A stretch of 64,000 nt of DNA from CAWINY01 sp963837635 (GTDB lineage Bacteria > Acidobacteriota > Terriglobia > Terriglobales > Acidobacteriaceae), in assembly GCA_963837635.1 (NCBI GenBank), contig CAWINY010000006.1, forward strand, positions 124,001-188,000, read 5' to 3'. Positions 43,699-51,255 of the stretch are shown here, piece after piece; positions within the stretch are counted from its first letter, which is position 1; each line of letters opens with the position of its first letter. The position numbers and the translations under genes are program-made. The notes beneath the pieces are model-generated. The model made no database searches. It was not told the DNA's origin and was given only the letters and a program-made list of their open reading frames with translations.

Positions 43699-45354
43699 TT
43701 ACGAAACGAGCTGCGGCTGCAGGATCGCGTTCAGGTCCTGCTCGGGCGTGGTGATTGCCATCAGATTGAACTTCTCATGCAGCAAGGCGAGCACCGACGG
43801 GGTCATGAACGCCGGCAGTGTGGGGCCGATGCGGATGTTCTTGATCCCCAGATACAGCAAGGTCAGCAGGATGGACACGGCCTTTTGCTCGTACCACGAT
43901 AGAACCAGCGAGAGCGGCAGGTCGTTGACGCCGCACTGGAAGGCATCGGCCAGCGCGACCGCGATCTGGATCGCCGAATAAGCATCGTTGCACTGTCCGA
44001 TATCCAGCAGGCGCGGCAGGCCGCCGATGGTCCCGAAATCCAGCTTGTTGAAGCGGAATTTGCCGCAAGCCAGGGTCAGGATCATGCAATCCTGAGGCAC
44101 AGACTGGGCAAACTCGGTGTAATAGTTGCGCCCGCTGCGCGCGCCGTCGCAGCCGCCGACCAGGAAGAAGTGGCGAATGGCGCCCTTTTTCACGGCATCA
44201 ATCACGACCGGCGCGGCGCCCAGGACAGCATTGCGGCCGAAGCCAACCAGGATGGTGTCATCCGGTCCGTCCTGCTCATAGCCCGGCGCAGCCAGCGCGG
44301 CGGCGATCACCGGGCTGAAGTCGTTCTTGGCGACGTGCTGCACGCCCGGCCATGCCGTCGCGCCGCTGGTGAACATGCGGCTCTTGTAGCCGTTGGGCTG
44401 CTGAATGCAGTTCGAGGTCATCAGGATGGCGCCGGGGAAGTTGCTAAATTCGGACTTCTGGTCCTGCCACGCGCCGCCGTAGTTGCCGGTCAACTGCGGA
44501 TATGCCTTGAGTTTGGGATAGCCATGCGCCGGCAGCATCTCGCCGTGGGTGTAAATCTGGATACCGGTTCCCGCGGTCTGTTCCAGCAGGGCGGCCAAGT
44601 CCGCCAAGTCGTGCCCGGAGATCAGGATCGCCTTGCCCTTGCGCGGATGCAGGCGCACCGGCGTGGGCTCGGGATGGCCAAACGCTTCGGTGTTGGCCTT
44701 GTCGAGCAGTTCCATGACCTTCAGGTTCACTTCGCCGACGCGCAGCGCCATGCCGAGCAGTTGGTCCGCAGTTGGCGCAGCCTTGGTGAGGAAATCGAGC
44801 ACTTCGTGGATGGCCGCGTAAGCCGCCGGATCGCTAACTCCAAGTTCCTTGGCATGGAAGGCATAGGCGGCGACGCCCTTGATGCCGTAGGTCACCAGTT
44901 CCTGCAGATTGGCGGTTTCTGTGCCCGCCATCAGCATGCGCTCGCTGATGAGCGCTTGTTTGCCTTGCTGGAGAAGGCCCTCAATGGTCCGTGCCGGCTG
45001 CCACACGGCCGGGCCGCTCAGAGATTCAGGGCTCCGGCCCTGCGCCGTGCAGGCTTGTTCGTAGAGGCGGCGCGCCGCATCCCGTGTCTTCACGGTAAGG
45101 GCAATCAGCCCCGCCAGGCGTTCCGGATCGAAATTCACGTTGGTAAGAGTGGCGAAGATGGCATCGACGACAAGGACGTCGATCGCGGGATCCGTGGCGC
45201 CAAGCTGCCGCGCACGGTGGGCGTACATCGAGACGCCTTGAGTGGCCTGCAGCAGCAGATCCTGCAGGGTTGCTGTGGTTTCGTCTTTGCCGCAGACACC
45301 GAGCGTTGTGCAGCCCTGTCCCTGACTCGTTTGCTCACATTGATAGCAGAACAT
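43699..45354 (-). CDS. hcp: Hybrid cluster protein (hydroxylamine reductase)
   Basis: A 551-residue hybrid cluster protein. The N-terminal cysteines in MFCYQCEQTSQGQGCTTLGVCG (C3, C6, C15, C21) bind the 4Fe-4S cluster, and the later LVGGCDGARSG and LTLACGKFRFN segments belong to the hybrid 4Fe-2O-2S cluster. Hcp reduces nitric oxide to nitrous oxide and also hydroxylamine to ammonia, protecting anaerobically growing cells. ATG 45354 is chosen to fit the family; the frame is open further upstream. No Hcr reductase gene is adjacent. A symmetrical sequence at 45424-45439 may be its operator. Confidence 0.94.
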   Translation of the reverse strand: MFCYQCEQTSQGQGCTTLGVCGKDETTATLQDLLLQATQGVSMYAHRARQLGATDPAIDVLVVDAIFATLTNVNFDPERLAGLIALTVKTRDAARRLYEQACTAQGRSPESLSGPAVWQPARTIEGLLQQGKQALISERMLMAGTETANLQELVTYGIKGVAAYAFHAKELGVSDPAAYAAIHEVLDFLTKAAPTADQLLGMALRVGEVNLKVMELLDKANTEAFGHPEPTPVRLHPRKGKAILISGHDLADLAALLEQTAGTGIQIYTHGEMLPAHGYPKLKAYPQLTGNYGGAWQDQKSEFSNFPGAILMTSNCIQQPNGYKSRMFTSGATAWPGVQHVAKNDFSPVIAAALAAPGYEQDGPDDTILVGFGRNAVLGAAPVVIDAVKKGAIRHFFLVGGCDGARSGRNYYTEFAQSVPQDCMILTLACGKFRFNKLDFGTIGGLPRLLDIGQCNDAYSAIQIAVALADAFQCGVNDLPLSLVLSWYEQKAVSILLTLLYLGIKNIRIGPTLPAFMTPSVLALLHEKFNLMAITTPEQDLNAILQPQLVS

Positions 45355-45423
45355 TCGTCGATCCAAGCCTTTCAGGAAGGTAAGTAAAGCCAGTTCAGAG
45401 TAGGCGATGAGCAGGTGAGTAGC

Positions 45424-45439
45424 TGCGACTTTAGTCACA
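45424..45439 (-). promoter_or_regulatory. Possible CRP/FNR-family (HcpR-like) site upstream of hcp
   Basis: The sequence tgcgactttagtcaca is an imperfect inverted repeat: arms TGCGAC and GTCACA match at five of six positions, around four bases. It lies 70-85 bases before the hcp start. HcpR and related CRP/FNR regulators often bind TTGAC/GTCAA or TGTGAC/GTCACA-type sites upstream of hcp, so the place is right; the assignment is an inference. Confidence 0.4.
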
Positions 45440-45555
45440 ACTTAAAGATTATTCTTACCTGAATTGTCCGGAATCGCAAAAGTGTTTCGAAATCATAGAG
45501 CTAGAGCTGGCAGAGTGTCGTCCTGAATGGTTATGGTCGTAGTGTTGTGCCGGCA

Positions 45556-47436
45556 TCAGAACCGCGGCGACCGCGGGGTGATGAATGGGATCTGCACGAC
45601 AGCTTCGATGTCTACCGACTCACCATGCTTGGTCCCGGGGCGGAAGTGCCACTTCAGCAGAGCAAGCCGGGCGTTCTCGTCCAGACGCTGGTCCACGCTG
45701 CGCAGCACACGCACCTGGCTGACGCTGCCGTCGGCGTGGATGACGGCATACAGCATGACCGTGCCCTGGATCCGCTCGCGAATCAAATCCTGCGGGTATG
45801 CCGGATCGACCTTACGCTCCGCTACCGGTGCGTTCAGTTCGCTCTTGTCTGCCGACTCATGCAATTCGGCGAAGTGCATGATCCAACTGCCGCCGCCCGC
45901 GGAGGTCAGGTTCGGCATATTGATGATCATCATGTAAGCGCGCTTGGCGCCGAAGACTTTCACTTCCTCTTCAATCTTCGGCTTTGGCGGTTCGGGCTTT
46001 GGCAGGGGCGTGGTTTCGCGGGCCAGGTCGGCCACACTCTTTGGCCGGGCCATGGCGAGCAAGGTTTGCTTGGCATTTGCGGCAGGTGGGGAAGAAGCTG
46101 GCGGGGCGGCGACGGCGGAGGGAAGCGAATCCGCCGGACCGGGACCCACATGGATGCCCTCCGGAGCAGCCGCATTGGCTCCCCCGGCAGGACCGCCTGT
46201 TCCCTTGCCGCCGGGAGCGGCCTTGATCTCGGGGATGCCCGGCGCGTCCGGCTTGCCTTCAGGGGTGGCCGCAAACTCTCCGCTCCGATTGCCCTCCGGC
46301 ACCACGACAGGTCCGGTGGGTAGCGCCGGATGCACGCTCAAAGCAATCATCTGCCCGATACCGTTGCCCGCCGGAGTGCCGACCGCTGTAAGCGCGGGCG
46401 CGTCCGCTGGGCTGCCGCCCGAGACGTTGCTCCCACCGCCTGCGGTTCGGGCGGCGGGCAGGCGCACCGGAACGTTGGCCTGCTCGGTCTCCGGCAGCCG
46501 TGGAGCCTGCACCGTCGGAGTCATCTGCCCAACGTTGAGTTCGCCCAGCTTGCGGCCTGCCAAGTCAACCGGCGGAGGAGGAACGGCGCTGGCAACGGGC
46601 AGCTTGGGCGCTTTTATATCGTTTCGCGATATGTCAGGCGAGTTGGGGATGGAAGGCGCGTCGGCATCCGGTGTGGGCAGGCTCGGCCCACTCAGCTTCG
46701 CGCGATGCGCCTCCGGAGGAGGCGGCACCGCCGAAGGCGTCAGGTCGGCAATGGCTGATATCTTGGCTGACATGCTCGGCAACACCGGCGGCGGTACGGC
46801 GGTTGCCAGATCTGGCGGGACCGTCAGTTTGGCGCCGCGCACCGCTTCGAGTGGAATTCTCGGCGCGGGCGTGTTCCAGGCCACGATGTTCGGCAGCGGC
46901 ACATCAGCCGCCAGCTTCAGCGGGGAGGGAGTCACAATCGTCTGCCGGCGGTTGTCCGATCGTTTCGGAATCGAAAGGATCGGCTGTTTGGCGTACGCGG
47001 GCGCGCCCTTCTGCGCATGCACTGCCGGCGTGCTGCCGGTATCGATGGGTGGCAGATAGGCGGAGAGTGGATAGTAGGTGATCTTGGAATGTTGGATTGG
47101 ACTGCGGAGGTTGATCGGCTGCCGCGCGAGGAAATTTTGGGTGATTCCCCAAACGGCGAGGACCACGAACACATGGGCCAGGACCGATTGCCGGAAGGGC
47201 GCAACCGGAAGGCGGCGGTTTACGAATACGTCGGGCCAGAACTCTGCCGGCCTGGAACTTAGCGGGAGCGCGCTTTCGGCCCGAGGCCAAAGCGCGTCGC
47301 GAAGATTGCTCAAGAACTCCCGCTGCCAACGCGTCCAGGGGACGAGCAGAGAGGGCGCCTCGCCCGGCAACGCCGCCCGTGCGCTTGCTGGGCTGTTGGG
47401 AGCCTGCTCTGCATCGCGTTGGGACGGCGTCTGCAT
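45556..47436 (-). CDS. TonB C-terminal domain protein, proline-rich
   Basis: A 626-residue protein. Residues about 80-103 form one membrane segment (SVLAHVFVVLAVWGITQNF). The middle is a long proline-, alanine- and glycine-rich region, and the C terminus (from about residue 535) is a TonB_C domain with VDPAYPQDLIRERIQGTVML and LLKWHFRPGTKHGE. TonB proteins span the periplasm and pass energy from ExbBD to outer membrane receptors. No exbB or exbD is nearby, so it may be a stand-alone TonB family protein. ATG 47436 is the first start. It shows the long, low-complexity linker typical of such proteins in this phylum. Confidence 0.85.
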   Translation of the reverse strand: MQTPSQRDAEQAPNSPASARAALPGEAPSLLVPWTRWQREFLSNLRDALWPRAESALPLSSRPAEFWPDVFVNRRLPVAPFRQSVLAHVFVVLAVWGITQNFLARQPINLRSPIQHSKITYYPLSAYLPPIDTGSTPAVHAQKGAPAYAKQPILSIPKRSDNRRQTIVTPSPLKLAADVPLPNIVAWNTPAPRIPLEAVRGAKLTVPPDLATAVPPPVLPSMSAKISAIADLTPSAVPPPPEAHRAKLSGPSLPTPDADAPSIPNSPDISRNDIKAPKLPVASAVPPPPVDLAGRKLGELNVGQMTPTVQAPRLPETEQANVPVRLPAARTAGGGSNVSGGSPADAPALTAVGTPAGNGIGQMIALSVHPALPTGPVVVPEGNRSGEFAATPEGKPDAPGIPEIKAAPGGKGTGGPAGGANAAAPEGIHVGPGPADSLPSAVAAPPASSPPAANAKQTLLAMARPKSVADLARETTPLPKPEPPKPKIEEEVKVFGAKRAYMMIINMPNLTSAGGGSWIMHFAELHESADKSELNAPVAERKVDPAYPQDLIRERIQGTVMLYAVIHADGSVSQVRVLRSVDQRLDENARLALLKWHFRPGTKHGESVDIEAVVQIPFITPRSPRF

Positions 47437-48088
47437 CTCTCATGGCCGGGAAAGCCGATTATAGCGGAGTAACTGCGGGCGCCCTAAGCATCCGCTGACC
47501 GCGACCGAGTTGCACTCGATAGAGTTGCCGCAGCAATCGCACCCATTACTTGAGTAACTTGCGGACCTTGTATGCTGTCCCGCAAACTGCCACAACTACT
47601 CCTCCATGGTCATACGAAGCGACGGAGCGAAGAATCTATGTAGTTGAAATCAAATGCATAGATCCTTCCGCTTCGCCGCGCTCCGCGTCAGGATGGCGTT
47701 CGACCGATAGGTTGCGAAGTTCAGGGACAGCACACTTGCGGGCTAAGAAATAAATACACTCAGAGATCAGGCGTCGGGAGCAAGCCGCATCGCCCAAAAC
47801 GGGAAAGGCGAGTGCAGGACCTTGCGCGTTTCTTTCGTATGCACTGGTTTGGGCGGCAGGCCGTAGCCGGGCGGCTTCCTTCCGAGGCAATCGTGAGAGC
47901 CCCACGCAAATCCAGGTGTCTGCTTAGTAACCCCGGCCCTTCCGCATCGCGGCTGCTTGTGGTAGCATCCAATATGTATCTCGCGAAGTTTGACGCGCGA
48001 TTTGAGTTTGGCCTGCCTGTTCTGTGCCTCCCACTCTCAGTCTCTTGCCGACCTTCACAAGAAAATTCAGTACAAGGAAAACAACAAC
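47437..48088. other. Gene-free stretch with repeat, upstream of the cold shock gene
   Basis: About 650 bases with no convincing gene. It contains a repeat hairpin at 47615-47698. The last 130 bases include the likely promoter and 5' untranslated leader of the cold shock gene; long leaders are usual for csp genes. Confidence 0.55.
47615..47698. repeat. Second copy of the 'agatccttccgcttcgc' element, with hairpin arm
   Basis: The left part cgaagcgacggagcgaagaatctatg (26 bases, 47615-47640) partly pairs with catagatccttccgcttcgcc from 47657. The right part ends in gcgtcaggatggcg, as in the element at 35651-35709. Confidence 0.65.
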
Positions 48089-48289
48089 GTGGAACAAGGA
48101 AGCGTGAAGTGGTTTAACGATTCAAAGGGCTATGGGTTCATCGCCCGCGACAGCGGTGGCGATGTATTCGTTCACCATTCTGCAATTCAGGGTGGCGGAT
48201 TCCGCAGCCTGCAAGAAGGCCAACGCGTGGAGTTTGATGTCACCAAGGGCCCGAAGGGCCTGCAAGCTGAGAACGTCAAGGTCGCCTAA
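48089..48289 (+). CDS. Cold shock domain protein
   Basis: A 66-residue CspA-like protein. It has the RNP1 motif SKGYGFIA and RNP2 motif DVFVHHSAI that bind single-stranded nucleic acid, preceded by GSVKWFN. Such proteins act as RNA chaperones. The start is GTG 48089, where the family sequence begins; AGGA lies about 13 bases upstream. The frame is open upstream for 33 codons but does not fit the family. The RNA helicase gene follows at 48510-48534, so a cold-induced group is likely. Confidence 0.92.
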   Translation: MEQGSVKWFNDSKGYGFIARDSGGDVFVHHSAIQGGGFRSLQEGQRVEFDVTKGPKGLQAENVKVA

Positions 48290-48509
48290 CCCGCGAACAA
48301 TCCGGGGGGCTCGGATGGGTGCAACATCTGAGCTTTCACAACATGGTCAGCCACGGTTCGCTTGTGGTGAGAAGATTCGATCACTAGATCCGACATTTCC
48401 GCCTTTATTGCCCACCGTCAACACGGCGCATACAGCCTCTTCCGAGCGGCATCGTTCACACCTTCGCGAATCGCATCTGTTTTGCGTCTCGCGAGACGCC
48501 CCTCAGAAA

Positions 48510-49724
48510 ATGAAAGAAGCAGATACGATTCGCATGACAAGTTTTTTGGAACTCCCTTTGTCTGCTGCGTTACAGCAAAGACTTGCAGCAGCGCAGTTCA
48601 TTACTCCGACTCCGATCCAAGCCCAGGCCATTCCGGCCGCGCTCGAGGGAAAAGATCTGGTAGCGACCGCCCATACGGGCACGGGGAAAACCTTAGCATT
48701 CCTTCTTCCAGTCATTGAGTTGCTGGAACGTAGTACCGCTCGTACCGTGGAAGCCCTGGTGCTGGTTCCCACCCGCGAGTTGGCCATGCAGGTCCACGAG
48801 CAATTCGAACAATTACGGGGCGCCAAGCTGGGCCCGGCCGCGCTAGTGATTGGCGGGCTGGCAGAAAAGAAACAGTTGCAGGCAATCCGTTCAGGTGCGC
48901 GGGTGGTGGTTGCCACTCCGGGCCGCCTGGAAGATTATCTTCGGCGCAATCTGATTGACCTGCGACAGGTGCGAATCGCCATTCTCGACGAATCCGATCG
49001 CATGCTGGACATGGGCTTTCTTCCGTCGATCCGGCGTATTCTCGCGGTTCTTCCCCAGCAGCGGCAAACCATGTGCTTTTCCGCTACGCTGGAGCAGTCG
49101 GTGGCTGCACTGGTCAACCAGTACTTGCGCAATCCGGTGCGCATCGCGCTGGGCTCAACTTTGAAGCCGGTGGACTCGGTCGAGTTGCAGGCGTTTGAGC
49201 TAACCGGCATGCAGAAGCCGAATGTGCTTCGGCAACTCCTCTACAACGAGAAGGGGCGCACCCTGATTTTCGCGCGCACCAAGCGCGGAACGGAACGACT
49301 CGCCAAGCAATTGGCACGCGATGGCTTCTCGGCGTCCATGATTCACGGCGACCGCACTCAGGCCCAGCGCACCGCCGCGCTCAACAGCTTTGAGGAAGGA
49401 CGAATCACCGTTCTGGTCGCGACCGATGTGGCCGCCCGTGGGCTGCACGTACAGGACATCATGCACGTGATCAACTACGATCTTCCCACTCTGCCGGAAG
49501 ACTTTATCCACCGCGTTGGGCGCACGGGCCGGGCCGGTGCACGCGGGTTGGCGACGACGCTGGTCTCCGGCGCCGAGGTGTTTGAATTGCGCAGTATTGA
49601 ACGCGCGCTCAAACTAAGCATTCAACGGAGAGAGATTGACTCGGAGAGTGTTTTCCTCCCCGAGACTCGCAATACCTTGCCGTCGCGAACGTTGACGGCG
49701 ATGCCCGGTGAAATTTTTGCCTAA
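48510..49724 (+). CDS. DEAD-type ATP-dependent RNA helicase
   Basis: A 404-residue RNA helicase of the RhlE/CsdA type. The motifs are HTGTGKT (I), PTRELAMQ (Ia), ATPGRLEDYL, DESD (II, normally DEAD), SAT (III), FARTKRGTERLAKQL, ATDVAARGLHV and HRVGRTGRAG (VI). It unwinds RNA duplexes with ATP, for instance in ribosome assembly at low temperature. The N terminus MTSFLELPLSAAL also starts from ATG 48534, which is an equally likely start. It lies just behind the cold shock gene. The C-terminal basic tail common in RhlE is very short here. Confidence 0.92.
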   Translation: MKEADTIRMTSFLELPLSAALQQRLAAAQFITPTPIQAQAIPAALEGKDLVATAHTGTGKTLAFLLPVIELLERSTARTVEALVLVPTRELAMQVHEQFEQLRGAKLGPAALVIGGLAEKKQLQAIRSGARVVVATPGRLEDYLRRNLIDLRQVRIAILDESDRMLDMGFLPSIRRILAVLPQQRQTMCFSATLEQSVAALVNQYLRNPVRIALGSTLKPVDSVELQAFELTGMQKPNVLRQLLYNEKGRTLIFARTKRGTERLAKQLARDGFSASMIHGDRTQAQRTAALNSFEEGRITVLVATDVAARGLHVQDIMHVINYDLPTLPEDFIHRVGRTGRAGARGLATTLVSGAEVFELRSIERALKLSIQRREIDSESVFLPETRNTLPSRTLTAMPGEIFA

Positions 49725-49873
49725 AACCATTCCTACCGCGTCTTCGACGGTTCCAGCCAGAGCGGCGGCGAGAGCCGCCGGAATCGAACATCGAGCCATG
49801 CAGCGGGATACAACTGGACGTGGGCTGCGACGATGGCTAGCACACCCTCGTCCATTGTGAAAGAGGTACTCCA

Positions 49874-50140
49874 ATGGCCCTCAAGCCGGCTAGCAAGTAC
49901 GACCTGAAAGACTTGTACCAGGAAATTGATCTGTTTGACCGCAAGATCGCCTACTGCCAGAACTTCGAAGCGTTTGACTCCGAGGAGGCGCGCGCGGCGG
50001 CACTCCAGAAACTCGTGACCAAACGCGAAAGCCTCGTCAAAACGGCTGCGGACGCGGTCAGCCGGGGGATTGAGTGCGATCCCAAATACCTGCCGCGCTC
50101 GTTTAACGCCGCGGCGACAGAAAACGAAGTGGCGCCGTAA
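49874..50140 (+). CDS. Small hypothetical protein (88 residues)
   Basis: An 88-residue protein rich in charged helical sequence (YDLKDLYQEIDLFDRKIAYC, ARAAALQKLVTKRESLVKTA). It looks all-helical and may be a coiled-coil. No domain or family is recognised. ATG 49874 follows GAAAGAGGT about eight bases upstream, and the codon use is like that of its neighbours, so it appears real. It lies between the RNA helicase and RNA-binding protein genes on the same strand. Confidence 0.6.
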   Translation: MALKPASKYDLKDLYQEIDLFDRKIAYCQNFEAFDSEEARAAALQKLVTKRESLVKTAADAVSRGIECDPKYLPRSFNAAATENEVAP

Positions 50141-50181
50141 AGCTTAGTGGAACAGCCGACGTCCGCTGTGGAGATTAGCCA

Positions 50182-50397
50182 ATGTCACCCCGAACACGCC
50201 CGACGTTTACCAAACGCCAAAAGGAACAAGCGCGCCAAGAAAAGCAACGCACCAAGGCTCAGCGCAAGTTGCAAAGGAAGCTCGACAGCCAAGCGCCCGC
50301 TGCTGAAGGTGCGGAACTCGTTGAAGGTGCCGAACCCGCTGAAGGTGCGGAACCCGAGGAATTGTCTCCGGAGACGGAAACAACACCCGCTCCGTAG
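50182..50397 (+). CDS. Small basic-acidic protein with EGAE repeats
   Basis: A 71-residue protein with a basic N-terminal half (RPTFTKRQKEQARQEKQR) and an acidic half with EGAE repeated three times and spaced by LV, PA and PE. The basic half resembles short ribosome- or RNA-associated proteins found near RNA-binding genes, but function is unknown. Start ATG 50182 has GGAG at about ten bases upstream. It precedes the RRM protein gene by 70 bases. Confidence 0.6.
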   Translation: MSPRTRPTFTKRQKEQARQEKQRTKAQRKLQRKLDSQAPAAEGAELVEGAEPAEGAEPEELSPETETTPAP

Positions 50398-50467
50398 CTG
50401 CGCCCTTGCATAGACAACGCTGCCCAAACGGCAGCCCAGCAACACCAGAAATCTGGAAGGAACAATT

Positions 50468-50818
50468 ATGAAGAACATTTACGTTGGAAACTTTTCGTTC
50501 AGCACGACGGAAGCTGATTTGCGTCAATGGTTTGAGGCGCACGGCGCGGTCGAGAGGGCGAGTGTGGTCACCGATCGCGACACCGGCCGATCGCGCGGGT
50601 TCGGCTTTGTCGAGATGCCAAACAATAGCGAAGCCGATGCTGCGATCGCGGCGCTCAACGGCAACGACGTAGGCGGGCGGCCGCTCACGGTCAACGAAGC
50701 GCGGCCGAAGGCAGAGCGCAGCGGTGGCTTTCGCGGCGGTCGCAGCGGTGGCGGTGGCGGTGGCGGTCGCGACGACTACCGGGGACACGCTCGCCAGCCC
50801 CGCGAACCCCGCTGGTAG
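50468..50818 (+). CDS. RRM-domain RNA-binding protein with RGG tail
   Basis: A 116-residue protein with one RNA recognition motif: RNP2 IYVGNF at residues 4-9 and RNP1 RGFGFVEM at 43-50. The C terminus is glycine- and arginine-rich (GGFRGGRSGGGGGGG). Bacterial proteins of this type resemble the cyanobacterial Rbp and are often cold-induced. The AAGGAA ribosome binding site lies about eight bases before ATG 50468. It ends in a strong hairpin at 50830-50857. Confidence 0.93.
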   Translation: MKNIYVGNFSFSTTEADLRQWFEAHGAVERASVVTDRDTGRSRGFGFVEMPNNSEADAAIAALNGNDVGGRPLTVNEARPKAERSGGFRGGRSGGGGGGGRDDYRGHARQPREPRW

Positions 50819-51255
50819 AGGCGCATAGAGGCTCGCGCACGCTGACGTGCGTGAGCCCTTTGCAACCCAGGTACATGTCCCATATACGGCCTGCTGTCGC
50901 CAGGTGTAAGCAGTGGATCGCAATGATGTGGTGCGCGCCTGGGCGCACATCTCTGCCCGCGACGTCTTCTCGGTGCGGCTGAAGCCGCGCCCCTTTCAGA
51001 CATGACCGACGCCAGATGCCTCCCGAACTCTGGGCAGGTCCGCTTCAACTTACGCTGCGCGGCTTAGTTGTCGGCCAATCCGCACTCAACTCGGACCGCG
51101 TATGGAGCACTTGCAGAAGATGCCAATGATTTCGGCTGATGGCCGAGTCACGACCGACGCGCTCCTATCTTATGATGTAATGCGGTTTGAGCGCTTAGTG
51201 CCAGCGCTACAACTACAGCGTTGCACCTACGAAATCGAATCGGAGATCATTTCCT
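50819..51255. other. Intergenic region after the RRM gene
   Basis: About 435 bases without a supported gene. It contains a hairpin terminator at 50830-50857 and a short piece of the 'ggctgaagccgcgcc' repeat at 50974-51001. Otherwise nothing is recognised; the small open frame around 51102 overlaps the start of the ABC-F gene and is not convincing. Confidence 0.55.
50830..50857 (+). terminator. Terminator hairpin after the RRM gene
   Basis: The arms ggctcgcgcacg and cgtgcgtgagcc pair with one mismatch around a four-base loop (ctga). The hairpin begins 12 bases after the stop and is followed by only a short T-run. Confidence 0.65.
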
